DNA of 60,730 bases from Paracoccus sigandri (lineage in GTDB: Bacteria; Pseudomonadota; Alphaproteobacteria; Rhodobacterales; Rhodobacteraceae): NCBI RefSeq assembly GCF_003709565.1, contig NZ_QNRC01000025.1, forward strand, positions 1-60,730, given 5' to 3'. Made by a program: the position numbers and the translations under genes. Of the stretch, positions 38,876-48,679 are shown piece by piece. Under the pieces are notes generated by a model. It made no database searches. It worked only from the letters and a program-made list of their open reading frames with translations, and was not told the DNA's origin. The first letter of the stretch is position 1. Each line of letters begins with the position of its first letter.

Positions 38876-40540
38876 TCACACCTCGATCTGGCGCGGACGT
38901 GCGCGCTCGAACCACATGATTGTCAGCAGGCGGGTCAGCCACAGGGCAGTGAAGACCGAGGTGACAAGCCCGATGGTCAGCGTCACCGCGAAGCCCTTGA
39001 CGGGTCCCGAACCCAGCGTGAACAGGATCGCCGCGACGATGAACGAGGTCAGGTTGGCGTCGATGATCGCCGACATGGCGCGTTCATAGCCCAGCTCGAT
39101 CGCCCGCGCCGGGCCGCGCGCGCTTCGCAATTCCTCGCGGATGCGCTCGAAGACCAGCACGTTGGCGTCCACTGCCATGGCGATGGTCAGCACGATCCCG
39201 GCGATGCCGGGCAGCGTCAGCGTGGCGCCCAGCATCGACAACAGCCCGAACAGCAGCCCCATGTTGATCGCCAGCGCGACCGAGGCGAAGACCCCGAACA
39301 GCCCGTAGGTCGCGATCATGAAGGCCACGATGGCCACGAAGCCGACGACCGAGGCGGTGCGGCCCGCGTCGATGCTGTCCTGGCCCAGCTCGGGGCCGAT
39401 GGTGCGTTCCTCCAGGAAGGTCAGCTCGGTCGGCAGGGCGCCGGCGCGCAGCAGCACGGCCAGGCGGTTCGCCTCCTCGAAATTCATCGAGCCCGAGATC
39501 TGCCCCGAGCCGCCGGTGATCGCCTGCCGGATGACCGGGGCCGAGATCACCTCGTCGTCCAGGACGATGGCGAAGGGCTGGCCGACATTGGCGGCGGTAT
39601 AGTTGCCGAACTTGCGCGCGCCGGTCGGGTTGAAGCGGAAATCGACCGCCGGCATCCCGTTCTGGTCGGTCGCGGGCATGGCGTCGGTCAGTTCCTCGCC
39701 GGTGACGACGGGGTTGTTCTCGATGGTGTAGTAGAAGCCGGGCTGGTCGACCGAGGGCAGGACCGACTGGCCGAATTCGACCGGCGCGTCGGGATCGGTG
39801 CCGGTGCCGACGACCGAGTTGAAGGTCAGCCGCGCGGTCGTGCCGATCAGCGCCTTCAACTCCTCGGCCGAGCCGATGCCGGGCACCTGGATCAGGATCC
39901 GGTCCTCGCCCTGGCGCATGATGGTCGGCTCGCGCGTGCCGACCTCGTCGACGCGGCGGCGGATGATCTCAAGGCTCTGCTGGATGGTGCGGTCGTTGGT
40001 GGCGGATTTCTCGGCATCCGACAGCTGCACGATGATCGCATTGCCCTCGGTGCGGATCGCGAGGCTGCTCTGGCCCGCGCCGGTCAGCGAGGTGACGGGC
40101 GAGGAATAGCTGCGCACGATCTCGACCGCGCGGCTCATCCCGGCCTGCTCGCCGATCTCGATGCGCAGCGTGCCCTCGGGCGAGGCGACGCGGCGGACCG
40201 CGCCCAGCTGGTCGCGCGCCGCCGTCATGTCGCGGCGCAGTTCCGGCCACAGCGAATCCATGCGCGACTTGTAGACCTGTTCCAGCTGGACTTCCGCCAG
40301 CAGATGCGCGCCGCCGCGCAGGTCCAGCCCCAGATTGACCAGACCGCTCGGCATCCAGCCCGGCCAGCCGTCGCGCGCGGCGATCAGCTCGGGCGTCTCG
40401 ACCCCGGTCTTCTCGATCATCGCGACCGCGTCGTTATGCGCCTCGACCCGCTGATAGAACAGGTTCGGGATCGCATAGAACAGGCCAATCACGCAGAGCC
40501 CGATGATCAGGATGCGTTTCCATCGGTCAATCTGAAGCAT
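38876..40540 (-). CDS. secD: Protein translocase subunit SecD
   Basis: A 554-residue membrane protein. LGLDLRGGAHLLAEVQL marks the N-terminal part, a large periplasmic domain follows, and the C-terminal helices contain MAVDANVLVFERIREELRSA. It is the partner of SecF in the translocation motor. It follows yajC with a 14-bp gap. Confidence 0.96.
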   Translation of the reverse strand: MLQIDRWKRILIIGLCVIGLFYAIPNLFYQRVEAHNDAVAMIEKTGVETPELIAARDGWPGWMPSGLVNLGLDLRGGAHLLAEVQLEQVYKSRMDSLWPELRRDMTAARDQLGAVRRVASPEGTLRIEIGEQAGMSRAVEIVRSYSSPVTSLTGAGQSSLAIRTEGNAIIVQLSDAEKSATNDRTIQQSLEIIRRRVDEVGTREPTIMRQGEDRILIQVPGIGSAEELKALIGTTARLTFNSVVGTGTDPDAPVEFGQSVLPSVDQPGFYYTIENNPVVTGEELTDAMPATDQNGMPAVDFRFNPTGARKFGNYTAANVGQPFAIVLDDEVISAPVIRQAITGGSGQISGSMNFEEANRLAVLLRAGALPTELTFLEERTIGPELGQDSIDAGRTASVVGFVAIVAFMIATYGLFGVFASVALAINMGLLFGLLSMLGATLTLPGIAGIVLTIAMAVDANVLVFERIREELRSARGPARAIELGYERAMSAIIDANLTSFIVAAILFTLGSGPVKGFAVTLTIGLVTSVFTALWLTRLLTIMWFERARPRQIEV

Positions 40541-40554
40541 TTCGCCCCGTATCC

Positions 40555-40887
40555 TCAGCTGTTGGCGGCGACCGGCGCTGTCGCGCTCAGCACCTGCGAG
40601 ACGGTCGAGCGGACGACGCGGACGCGCACGCCCGAGGCGATCTCGACCTCGAGTTCGTCATCGCGGACCGAGGCGACCTTGCCGATGATGCCGCCCTGGG
40701 TCACGATCTGGTCGCCCTTCTTCAGCGCCGAGACCATCTCGCGATGCTGCTTCAGCCGCCGCTGCTGGGGACGGATCATCAGGAAATACATGATCGCGAA
40801 GATCAGGATCAGCGGGATGAATTGTGCAAAGGCTGCGCCGGCACCGGCGCCGCCTGCGGCCTGTGCATAGGCGGGGGTCACGAACAT
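40555..40887 (-). CDS. yajC: Preprotein translocase subunit YajC
   Basis: A 110-residue single-helix membrane protein: a hydrophobic segment FIPLILIFAIMYFLMIRPQQ is followed by the basic SH3-like domain with KKGDQIVTQGGIIGKVASV. It joins SecDF to the Sec channel and is the first gene of the minus-strand run. A perfect 7-bp hairpin with a 2-nt spacer, CTGGCGG (40903-40909) and CCGCCAG (40912-40918), lies 15 bp upstream of its start codon and could affect translation. Confidence 0.95.
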   Translation of the reverse strand: MFVTPAYAQAAGGAGAGAAFAQFIPLILIFAIMYFLMIRPQQRRLKQHREMVSALKKGDQIVTQGGIIGKVASVRDDELEVEIASGVRVRVVRSTVSQVLSATAPVAANS

Positions 40888-41082
40888 GAATGATCCTCTC
40901 GGCTGGCGGACCCGCCAGGGTGGCGGACCTTTCGTGAATTGGCGCGCAACCTATCCCCGGCGCGCGCCCTTGGCAAGAAAGCGAGGTCGGGGGCCGGGTC
41001 AAGCCCCGCCAACGGTTTCGTTATCCCGAACGGTTCGATTTTTTCCGGCCGCGCGGGGAAGCGCGGGCCCCCCGGATGACGC

Positions 41083-42270
41083 TCAGGCCCTCTGCGTGGC
41101 GGGCTGGGCGGCGGGCTGGGCGCGTTCGACCAGCCGGGCGAAGAAACTGGCGCCGACCGGGGCGACCTCGTCGTTGAAGTCATAGGTGGCATTGTGGACG
41201 CCCGGCCCCTCGCCCTGCCCCAGGAACAGGTAGCAGCCCGGCCGCGCCTGCAGCATGTAGCTGAAATCCTCGGCCCCCATGTCGCGCCCGGCATTGTCGT
41301 GAACCGCCGCCTCGCCGGCGATCTCGCGCGCGACCTCGGCGGCGAATTCGGCGGCGGCGGGATCGTTGACGGTGGCCGGATAGCCCTCCTGATAGTCCAG
41401 CCGGACCTGCACGTCATAGGCCGTCGCCTGCCCGTCGCAGATCTGGGTCATGCGGCGGCGCACCATCTGGCGCACATCGGGATCGAAGGTGCGCACCGTG
41501 CCGCAGATATAGGCGGTCTCGGGGACGATGTTGTCGGCGCTGCCGGTATGGATCTGCGTCACCGACAGGGCCAGGTCGTCCAGCGCGTAATGGTTGCGGC
41601 TGGAAATGGTCTGGATGCCGCTGACGATGGCCACCGCGGCCACGACCGGATCGGCGGTCAGATGCGGCATCGCGCCATGGCCGCCGCGCCCGCGCAGGTG
41701 GATCTCGAACGTGTCCACCGCCGCCATGATCGGGCCGGGCGTGGTCTGGAAGCTGCCCGCCGCCTGGCCGGGATTGTTGTGCATCGCGAAGACCTGTCCG
41801 ATGCCGAAACGCTCCATGATGCCCTCGCGCACCATGGCGTCGGCACCGCCACCGCCCTCCTCGGCGGGCTGGAAGATCAGCGCCACGCTGCCTGCGAAGT
41901 TGCGCGTCTCGGCCAGGTATTTCGCCGCGCCCAGCAGCATCGTCGTGTGCCCGTCATGGCCGCAGGCATGCATCCGCCCCGGCACGGTCGAGGCCCATTC
42001 GGCGCCCGTCTCCTCGTCCATCGGCAGGGCGTCCATGTCGGCGCGCAGCCCGATCACCGGCCCTTGTTCCCCGTTGCCCCGGATGATCGCGACGATGCCG
42101 GTCCGGCCGATGCCCTCGTGGATCTCGTCGACGCCGAATTCGCGCAGCCGCTCGGCCACGAAGCCGGCGGTCCGGTGGCAGTCGAAGCCCAGTTCGGGAT
42201 GCTGGTGCAGGTGGCGGCGCCACGCGGTCATCTGATCGGCGAAATCCGCGATGCGGTTCAGAACGGGCAT
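41083..42270 (-). CDS. M20-family amidohydrolase (hippurate hydrolase-like)
   Basis: A 395-residue metallo-amidohydrolase of the M20D/AmhX group. Metal-ligand segments are MHACGHDGHTTMLLG, QPAEEGGGGADAMV and DMGAEDFSYML. RADMDALPMDEETG lies before the active site. Such enzymes hydrolyse N-acyl amino acids such as hippurate or N-acetyl derivatives. The open frame continues upstream antisense to mazG, which is not real; the ATG at 42270 gives MPVLNRIADFADQMTAWRRH. Divergent from mazG by 63 bp. Confidence 0.9.
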   Translation of the reverse strand: MPVLNRIADFADQMTAWRRHLHQHPELGFDCHRTAGFVAERLREFGVDEIHEGIGRTGIVAIIRGNGEQGPVIGLRADMDALPMDEETGAEWASTVPGRMHACGHDGHTTMLLGAAKYLAETRNFAGSVALIFQPAEEGGGGADAMVREGIMERFGIGQVFAMHNNPGQAAGSFQTTPGPIMAAVDTFEIHLRGRGGHGAMPHLTADPVVAAVAIVSGIQTISSRNHYALDDLALSVTQIHTGSADNIVPETAYICGTVRTFDPDVRQMVRRRMTQICDGQATAYDVQVRLDYQEGYPATVNDPAAAEFAAEVAREIAGEAAVHDNAGRDMGAEDFSYMLQARPGCYLFLGQGEGPGVHNATYDFNDEVAPVGASFFARLVERAQPAAQPATQRA

Positions 42271-42333
42271 GTGGACTTGGACCTTTCGCTGTGGCAGTCC
42301 CGGCATCAGGACCTCAAGCACAGGGGAAATGCA

Positions 42334-43164
42334 ATGGCCGAACCGAAAGCCGCCCGCGATCCGGGGGCCGAGATCGCCCGCCTGATCGACATCATGGCCG
42401 AGCTGCGCGACCCCGATCGCGGCTGCCCCTGGGATGTCGAACAGGATTTCGCCTCGATCGCGCCCTATACGATCGAGGAGGCCCATGAGGTCGCCGACGC
42501 GATCGAGCGCAAGGCCTGGGACGAATTGCCGGGAGAGCTGGGCGATCTGCTGCTGCAGGTGGTCTTTCACGCCCAGATGGCGCGCGAGGCGGGGATGTTC
42601 GATTTCGCCGATTGCGCGGCGGCGATCAGTGACAAGCTGGTCTTCCGCCATCCGCATGTCTTCGGCGAGGAAAGCCGCGACAAGTCGGCCGAGCAGCAGG
42701 TCCGCGACTGGGAGGCGATCAAGGCGGTCGAGCGGGCCGGCAAGGCCGAGCGCGGCACGCTGGACGGGGTCGCGATGGGCCTGCCCGCGCTGACCCGCGC
42801 GATCAAGCTGCAGAACCGCGCGGCGCGCGTCGGCTTCGACTGGCCGGGCGCCGGCGAGGTGCTGGAGAAGATCTCCGAGGAGACGGCCGAGCTGGTCGAG
42901 GCCCGCGACCGGCTGGACGCCGAGGCGCTGGACGAGGAATTCGGCGACCTGCTGTTCGTGATGGCCAACCTGGCGCGGCACCTGAAGATCGACCCGGAAC
43001 TGGCGCTGCGCCGCGCCAATGCCAAGTTCACCCGCCGCTTCCGCTTCATCGAGGCGGCGCTGGCGGAAGCCGGCCGGCGTCCCGAGGACAGCGACCTGGC
43101 CGAGATGGACCGTCTGTGGGACAGGGCCAAGGCGGCCGAGAAGGCCGGGCGGGCGGCGGAATAG
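42334..43164 (+). CDS. mazG: Nucleoside triphosphate pyrophosphohydrolase MazG
   Basis: A 276-residue all-alpha NTP pyrophosphatase with two MazG repeats. The first has RDPDRGCPWDVEQDFASIAP and ELPGELGDLLLQVVFHAQMA. The second has KISEETAELVEARDRLD and DEEFGDLLFVMANLARHLKI. The EExxE/ExxD metal-binding residues are intact in both. It hydrolyses non-canonical or excess NTPs. The start at 42334 follows aggggaa. Confidence 0.95.
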   Translation: MAEPKAARDPGAEIARLIDIMAELRDPDRGCPWDVEQDFASIAPYTIEEAHEVADAIERKAWDELPGELGDLLLQVVFHAQMAREAGMFDFADCAAAISDKLVFRHPHVFGEESRDKSAEQQVRDWEAIKAVERAGKAERGTLDGVAMGLPALTRAIKLQNRAARVGFDWPGAGEVLEKISEETAELVEARDRLDAEALDEEFGDLLFVMANLARHLKIDPELALRRANAKFTRRFRFIEAALAEAGRRPEDSDLAEMDRLWDRAKAAEKAGRAAE

Positions 43165-43173
43165 CGGCGGTGG

Positions 43174-43231
43174 CGGGGGGCGCTGCCCCCCGCGGCCCCT
43201 GCGGGGCCTTCCCCCCGAGGTATTTGCAAGG
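43174..43231. terminator. Bidirectional terminator / Rhodobacterales-type stem-loop element, copy B
   Basis: Between convergent mazG and dusA. CGGGGGGC (43174-43181) pairs with GCCCCCCG (43185-43192) over loop GCT. GGCCCC (43194-43199) pairs with GGGGCC (43203-43208). Then ccccccgaggtatttgcaag follows. On the opposite strand this reads in the same order as copy A at 2962-3012. Confidence 0.6.
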
Positions 43232-43256
43232 AGTGCGAGGGCAGAAGGGTCTCGGG

Positions 43257-44231
43257 TCAGGCGGCGATGCGCGCGACCTGGTCCAGCGCGGCGTCATAGA
43301 CCTCGATCCCGCCGCCCGAGCCTTCCGACAGCACCCGTTTCCAGCCGCGCGCGCCGGGCTGGCCGTGAAACAGTCCCAGCATGTGACGGGTGATCTGGTG
43401 GAGCCGCCCGCCGGCGCGCAGATGCGCCAGGATGCGGGGGCGCATGGCGCGGGCCACGTCGCGGGGATCGTCGAAGGGCGGCGCCTGATCCCAGAGCCGG
43501 TCGGCCTGTCCCAGGATCTGCCAGGGCTGGTGATAGGCGGCGCGGCCGATCATCGCCTCGTCCATATGCGCCAGGTGGTCGCGCGCCTGTTCCAGGCTGG
43601 CGATGCCGCCGTTGATGCCCAGCCGCATGTCGGGAAAGGCGGCTTTCATCGCATGGACCAGCGGATAGTCCAGCGGCGGGATCTCGCGGTTCTCGCGCGG
43701 GCTGAGGCCCTGCAGCCAGGCCTTGCGGGCATGGATGGTCAGCTGCCGCAGCCCGGCCTGCCGCAGCCGGTCGATGAAGGCGGGCAGCACCTGGGCCGGG
43801 TCCTGGTCGTCGACGCCGATGCGGCATTTCACCGTCACCTCGACCGGGCTCGCCTCGATCATCGCGGCCACGCAGTCGGCGACCAGGCCGGGGTCCTTCA
43901 TCAGCACCGCGCCGAAGCAGCCCGATTGCACCCGGTCGCTGGGGCAGCCGACATTGAGGTTGATCTGCGCATAGCCCCAATCCGCGGCGATACGCGTGGC
44001 CTGGTACAGCTCGGCCGGGTCCGAGCCGCCAAGCTGCAGCGCCACCGGATGTTCGGCCGCGTCGTAATCCAGCAGCCGCGCCCGGTCGCCATGCAGGATC
44101 GCCGGCGCCGTCACCATTTCCGTATAGAGCAGCGCGCGGCGCGACATCAGCCGGTGAAAGCCGCGGCACTGCCGGTCGGTCCAGTCCATCATCGGCGCAA
44201 TGGACAGCGTATGCGATTGATCTAACTGCAT
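43257..44231 (-). CDS. dusA: tRNA-dihydrouridine(20/20a) synthase DusA
   Basis: A 324-residue FMN-dependent dihydrouridine synthase. LSIAPMMDWTDRQCRGFHRL is the DusA N-terminus, NLNVGCPSDRVQSGCFGAVL holds the catalytic cysteine, and IHARKAWLQGLSPRENREIP is specific to the DusA subfamily. It reduces U20/U20a in the D-loop of tRNA. The ATG at 44231 (MQLDQSH) starts close to the family N-terminus; the frame is open for 34 further codons upstream. An integrase remnant lies on its 5' side. Confidence 0.94.
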   Translation of the reverse strand: MQLDQSHTLSIAPMMDWTDRQCRGFHRLMSRRALLYTEMVTAPAILHGDRARLLDYDAAEHPVALQLGGSDPAELYQATRIAADWGYAQINLNVGCPSDRVQSGCFGAVLMKDPGLVADCVAAMIEASPVEVTVKCRIGVDDQDPAQVLPAFIDRLRQAGLRQLTIHARKAWLQGLSPRENREIPPLDYPLVHAMKAAFPDMRLGINGGIASLEQARDHLAHMDEAMIGRAAYHQPWQILGQADRLWDQAPPFDDPRDVARAMRPRILAHLRAGGRLHQITRHMLGLFHGQPGARGWKRVLSEGSGGGIEVYDAALDQVARIAA

Positions 44232-44339
44232 TCCTGATACATTCAATCCATTGATGAAGCTTGCCCCTACCCTGGACTGCGCCCTGATATCCCCGAATTT
44301 TTCCTTCTGCGACTCACTGCACATATGGCGCACAGGAAA

Positions 44340-44780
44340 ATGGCATCGATCACCCGCCTTCCGCTGCCTGCCGGCTCCGGATCAGACATTCCTGCGCCGC
44401 GACGAGGCCCGGAAATGGGCGCGTCAGGCCGAGACCAGGGGCTGCCGCCTGACCGATCGTCCCTGGCCCGCCTGAACCTATTCGGCGACCTGCGTGGCCT
44501 TCATATACTGATATCTGCGCAGTAGGGAAACCACCCTTGCGACGCTGAAGCGAGCTTGGGAAGGAGAAGACCGGACAGCTCGGTCGCCGCAAGCTGATCG
44601 AGTATGCACGTCCCCTCCTGCCTGACGGAGAGGATGCCACTGGGCAGCTCGTCGGATCGCGGCCGCCCGCATTTTGGCAAGCGAGGAGGAGCGGAAAGCC
44701 GTCCGGGACCGCTGCCGACGCTCATCCGCGGGCATATGGAACAAAGTGCTTCCCCGGGGCGGCCAGGCAGGGGGCTTCCT
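44340..44780 (+). pseudogene. Degraded tyrosine integrase at the 5' side of dusA
   Basis: An ATG at 44340 with caggaaa upstream opens MASITRLP, the characteristic start of a family of phage-type integrases. After a frame change the match goes on as QTFLRRDEARKWARQAETR and, after another, as LGKEKTGQLGRRKLIEYARP, parts of the arm-binding and core-binding domains. No catalytic domain remains. It is divergent from dusA, 108 bp from its start codon, as expected for the described integrases that target the 5' end of dusA. The sequence then runs into truncated metQ. Confidence 0.6.
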
Positions 44781-44789
44781 TCTCCGGCC

Positions 44790-45456
44790 CAGGGCATCCA
44801 GGTCGAGGTGGTCGAGTTCAGCGACTGGACCACCCCCAATGTCGCGCTGGATGCCGGCGATATCGACATCAATTTCTTCCAGCACCGCCCCTTCATGGAG
44901 AACACCGAGAAAGAGCGCGGCTATGATTTCGAGCTGGTCGCGCCCGGCATCCTGCAGAATATCGGCCTCTATTCGCTGCGCCATGACAGCTTCGAGGATA
45001 TCCCCGAGGGCGGGACGGTCGCCATCGCCAACGATCCGGTGAACCAAGGGGCGCGGCCTGCTGCTGCTGGAACGCGCCGGGCTGATCACCCTGAAGGAAG
45101 GCGTGGGCTTCCTTGGCACCGTGGACGATATCGTGGACAATCCCAGGAACCTGCGCTTTTCCGAGGTCGAGGGGCCGCAGCTGGTGCGCGTGACCGGCGA
45201 CGTGGATCTGGCGCAGGGCTATCCGCATTTCATCGTCGCCGGGGGCGGCTTCGATCCGACCAGCGGGCTGATCTATTCCGGCATCGAGGATCTGCAGTTC
45301 AACGTGGGCTTCGTCACCCGCGAGGATCGCAAGGATGACGAGACGATCGCGAAATTCATCGAGATCTTCCAGAACTCGCAGGCGGTGAAGGACCAGATCC
45401 ACGATTCCTTCGCGGGCAGCGACAAGCTGTATCTGCTGGCCTGGCTACAGCGATGA
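44790..45456 (+). pseudogene. metQ: metQ-like methionine-binding lipoprotein, 5'-truncated and frameshifted
   Basis: The first frame reads QGIQVEVVEFSDWTTPNVAL, INFFQHRPFMENTEKERGYD and IPEGGTVAIANDPVNQG. One extra G in the run at about 45050-45053 shifts the frame, and the protein continues as LLLLERAGLITLKEGVGFLG and [19 protein letters not shown] to the TGA at 45454-45456. The signal peptide and roughly the first 45 residues are absent; upstream sequence belongs to an integrase remnant. MetQ captures methionine for MetNI. As it stands this copy cannot make an exported receptor. The single-base shift could be a sequencing error, but the missing 5' end could not. Confidence 0.85.
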
Positions 45457-46568
45457 CGCGGGCGCTGACCATCGACGCGCTGCGCGTGTCGGGCCGTGTC
45501 GAGGCCGCGCAGGTCGCGTGGCCCGCCGGCCCGGCCGCCGGCACCGTGCGTTTCAAAGGTGTGGGCAAGACCTATCGCGCGGGATCGGGCGACGTGCGGG
45601 CGCTGGACGGGATCGACATGGACATCCGGGCGGGCGAGGTCTTCGGGATCATCGGCCGCTCGGGCGCGGGCAAGTCCAGCCTGTTGCGCACGATCAACCG
45701 GCTGGAACAGCCCAGCCAGGGCCGCGTGCTGGTCGACGGGCAGGATATCGGCCGGCTGGACGAGGCGGCACTGGTCGCGCTGCGGCGGCGGATCGGCATG
45801 ATCTTCCAGCATTTCAACCTGCTTTCGGCCAAGACCGTGCGCGAGAACGTGGCCCTGCCCCTGCGCGTCGCCGGCGTGCCGCGCCCTGAACGGGAAACCC
45901 GCGTGACCGAGGCGCTGGAGCTGGTAGGCCTGAAGGACAAGGGCGACGCCTATCCCTCGCGCCTGTCGGGCGGCCAGAAGCAGCGGGTGGGCATCGCCCG
46001 CGCACTGGTCGGCCGCCCCGAGATCCTGCTTTGCGACGAGGCGACCTCGGCGCTGGACCCGGAAACGACGCTGTCGATCCTGACGCTGCTGCGCGACATC
46101 AACGCCCGGCTGGGCCTGACCATCGTGCTGATCACCCACGAGATGAGCGTGATCCGAGAGATCTGCGACCGCGTGCTGGTGCTGGAGGCCGGACGCATCG
46201 CCGAACAGGGCCCGGTCTGGCAGGTCTTCGGCGCGCCGCGCCATCCGGCGACGCAGGCGCTGCTGCAACCGCTGCTGAAGGGCCTGCCCGAGGATCTGGC
46301 CGCGCGCCTGCACGCCGAACGCCGCAGCCCGCGCGACGAGGTGATCCTGGAACTGGGCTTTGCCGGCCAGCGCCGCCCGGATCTGAGCGCGCTTGCGGGG
46401 GCGCTTGGCCGTCGGGGGCGGCTGCTGACGGCCAATATCGACAGCATCCAGGGCCGGGCCGTGGGCCGGGTGCTGGTCGCCGCCGCGCCCGATGCCGATC
46501 TGGCGCGGCTGGATGATCTCTGTGACGACAGAAAGGTTCTGGGCCATGCTCTCGCCGCAAATGACTGA
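45453..46568 (+). CDS. metN: Methionine ABC transporter ATPase MetN
   Basis: A 371-residue ABC ATPase. Walker A is [20 protein letters not shown], the signature is [15 protein letters not shown] and Walker B is [13 protein letters not shown]. The C-terminal domain is the regulatory NIL domain that binds methionine. There is an N-terminal extension of about 30 residues before the usual start. It overlaps the metQ stop (ATGA), so its translation may depend on ribosomes finishing the broken metQ. Confidence 0.92.
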   Translation: MTRALTIDALRVSGRVEAAQVAWPAGPAAGTVRFKGVGKTYRAGSGDVRALDGIDMDIRAGEVFGIIGRSGAGKSSLLRTINRLEQPSQGRVLVDGQDIGRLDEAALVALRRRIGMIFQHFNLLSAKTVRENVALPLRVAGVPRPERETRVTEALELVGLKDKGDAYPSRLSGGQKQRVGIARALVGRPEILLCDEATSALDPETTLSILTLLRDINARLGLTIVLITHEMSVIREICDRVLVLEAGRIAEQGPVWQVFGAPRHPATQALLQPLLKGLPEDLAARLHAERRSPRDEVILELGFAGQRRPDLSALAGALGRRGRLLTANIDSIQGRAVGRVLVAAAPDADLARLDDLCDDRKVLGHALAAND

Positions 46569-47193
46569 CCGCCTGTGGCAGGCGCTGCTGGACACGGTGC
46601 TGATGGTCGGCATCTCGGCCGGGATCGCGGTGCTGGCGGGGATTCCGCTGGCGGTGTTTCTGGTCACCTCGGGTCCGGGGGGCATCTTTCCGGCGCCGCG
46701 CCTGAACCGCATCGTGGGCATGGTCGTGAACGGGTTCCGCGCGGTGCCCTTCATCGTGCTGCTGGTCGCGCTGATCCCGCTGACGCGGCTGATCGCAGGC
46801 ACCACGATCGGGATCTGGGCGGCGATCGTGCCGCTGTCGGTCTCGGCCACGCCCTTCTTCGCGCGCATCGCCGAGGTTTCGCTGCGCGAGGTCGATCCCG
46901 GCCTGGTCGAGGCCGCGCAATCCATCGGCTGCCGCCGCTGGCACATCATTCGCCACGTCCTGCTGCCCCAGGCCCTGCCCGGCATCATCGGCGGCTTCAC
47001 GATCACCGTGGTCTCGATGATCGGCGCCTCGGCCATGGCGGGCGCCGGGGGGCTGGGCGATGTGGCGATCCGCTATGGCTATCAGCGATTTGACACGGTG
47101 GTGATGCTGGTGGTGGTCGTCATCCTGATCGCCCTGGTCTCGGCGGTGCAGATCAGCGGGGATCTTGCCGTCCGGCGCCTGCGGGCGCGCTAG
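46546..47193 (+). CDS. metI: Methionine ABC transporter permease MetI
   Basis: A 215-residue permease with five helices. The coupling motif [26 protein letters not shown] is the EAA loop that contacts MetN. Start candidates are the ATGs at 46546 and 46561, both inside the metN end; aaagg 9 nt before the first favours it. With MetN it forms an importer that lacks an intact local receptor. Confidence 0.92.
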   Translation: MLSPQMTDRLWQALLDTVLMVGISAGIAVLAGIPLAVFLVTSGPGGIFPAPRLNRIVGMVVNGFRAVPFIVLLVALIPLTRLIAGTTIGIWAAIVPLSVSATPFFARIAEVSLREVDPGLVEAAQSIGCRRWHIIRHVLLPQALPGIIGGFTITVVSMIGASAMAGAGGLGDVAIRYGYQRFDTVVMLVVVVILIALVSAVQISGDLAVRRLRAR

Positions 47194-47270
47194 GCTTCGG
47201 GTCCGGCAACCGACAGGACGAGGGCGGCGCGATCATTTCGCGCCACCTTCGCATATCGTCAGGATACCGC

Positions 47271-48668
47271 CTATTCCGCAGCCCCCGCGAACTGCACCCC
47301 ATCGCCGCCGGGGCGATAGGCCGCCACCGCGTGATCGGCGGGCAGCCGGTCGCCCTGTCCGAACAGCCGCCGGCGCCATGTGCCCGGCGCGTATTCCGTC
47401 TTGCAGCTGCCCCGGTCCTGCAATTCCGGCACGACCAGCCGGGCGAAATCCTCGTAGGTCTCGGGCGAGGCGAGGCGCGTCAGGTTGAAGCCGTCCACCC
47501 CCGCCGCGCGCACCCAGGATTCCAGCTCGTCCGCGACCTCGGCAGGGGTGCCCGCCGCCAGCGGATAGCGCCCGCCAAGCGCCAGCTGCGCCAGCAGGTC
47601 GCGCTTGGTCCAGCCCCGGCTTTGCGCCAGCGAACTGGCCGACTGGATCGCATTGCCCGGCCCGTAGGGGATCGGATCGTCCAGCCCATAGGGCGCGAAG
47701 TCGATGCCGGTCGAGGCCGCGAAATGCGCAAGCCCCGCCTCGGGGCTGGAATTGGCGCGGTATTCGGCCAGCTTCTCGGCCGCCACTGCTGCGCTGGTAT
47801 CGGTCACCACATTGACGCCGATCAGCACCCGCACCGATTGCGGATCGCGCCCGGCATCGGCCACCGCCTGCCGCAGCGCCGTCACCGCCTTCTTCGCCGC
47901 CCCCTTGTCGGGGGCCGAGATGAAGACGCATTCCGCATGGCGCGCCGCAAAGCGCAGACCCCGCCCCGAACTGCCCGCCTGCAGCAGCACCGGCGTGCGC
48001 TGCGGCGAGGGCTCGGACAGATGCGGGCCCTCGACCCTGTAGAAGCGCCCCTCGTGGCGAATGCTGCGCACCTTGGCGGGATCGGCATAGATGCGCGCGT
48101 CGCGGTCGCGGATCACGGCATCCTCGTCCCAGGACCCTTCCCACAGCTTGTAGAGCACCTCCAGATATTCGTCGGCCTGGTCATAGCGCAGGTCGTGGTC
48201 GGTCTGCCCGTCGCGGCCGACGGCGCGGGCGGCGCTGTCCAGATAGCCGGTGACGATGATCCAGCCGATCCGCCCGCGCGTCAGGTGATCCAGCGTGGAA
48301 AGGCGGCGGGCGAAGGTATAGGGCGCCTCCTGGTTGACGTTCACGGTGACGCCGAAGCCCAGGTGCCGGGTCACCGCCGCCATGGCCGAGACCAGCATCA
48401 CCGGATCGTTCACCGGCAGCTGCACGGATTCGCGCAGGGTCACGTCCAGCCCGCCGCCATAGACATCATAGCTGCCCAGGATATCGGCCAGGAAGATGCC
48501 GTCGAACAGCCCGTCCTCCAGCGTCCTTGCCAGCGCGGTCCAATGATCAAGCTGCGTATAGTCCGCCGAGCGGTCGCGCGGATGGGTCCATTGGCCGTGG
48601 TTGATATGGCCCACGCAATTCATGTTGAAGGCGTTGACGATGATCTGCTTGCCAAGCGGCGTGGTCAT
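47271..48668 (-). CDS. LLM-class flavin monooxygenase, NtaA/SnaA/DszA type
   Basis: A 465-residue flavin-dependent monooxygenase. FNMNCVGHINHGQWTHPRD is the N-terminal motif of the NtaA/SnaA/DszA group. [27 protein letters not shown] and [20 protein letters not shown] are group signatures. It uses FMNH2 from a partner reductase, probably the FMN reductase encoded at 52386. It is closely similar in layout to the enzyme at 52972. It may act on an organosulfur or amino-acid-derived compound; the substrate is open. A fragment of an acyl-CoA dehydrogenase abuts its start. Confidence 0.88.
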   Translation of the reverse strand: MTTPLGKQIIVNAFNMNCVGHINHGQWTHPRDRSADYTQLDHWTALARTLEDGLFDGIFLADILGSYDVYGGGLDVTLRESVQLPVNDPVMLVSAMAAVTRHLGFGVTVNVNQEAPYTFARRLSTLDHLTRGRIGWIIVTGYLDSAARAVGRDGQTDHDLRYDQADEYLEVLYKLWEGSWDEDAVIRDRDARIYADPAKVRSIRHEGRFYRVEGPHLSEPSPQRTPVLLQAGSSGRGLRFAARHAECVFISAPDKGAAKKAVTALRQAVADAGRDPQSVRVLIGVNVVTDTSAAVAAEKLAEYRANSSPEAGLAHFAASTGIDFAPYGLDDPIPYGPGNAIQSASSLAQSRGWTKRDLLAQLALGGRYPLAAGTPAEVADELESWVRAAGVDGFNLTRLASPETYEDFARLVVPELQDRGSCKTEYAPGTWRRRLFGQGDRLPADHAVAAYRPGGDGVQFAGAAE

Positions 48669-48679
48669 CAGAGGGCTCC

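Noticed and set aside
38747..40870. A 707-codon plus-strand frame
   Set aside because: Antisense shadow of secD and yajC.
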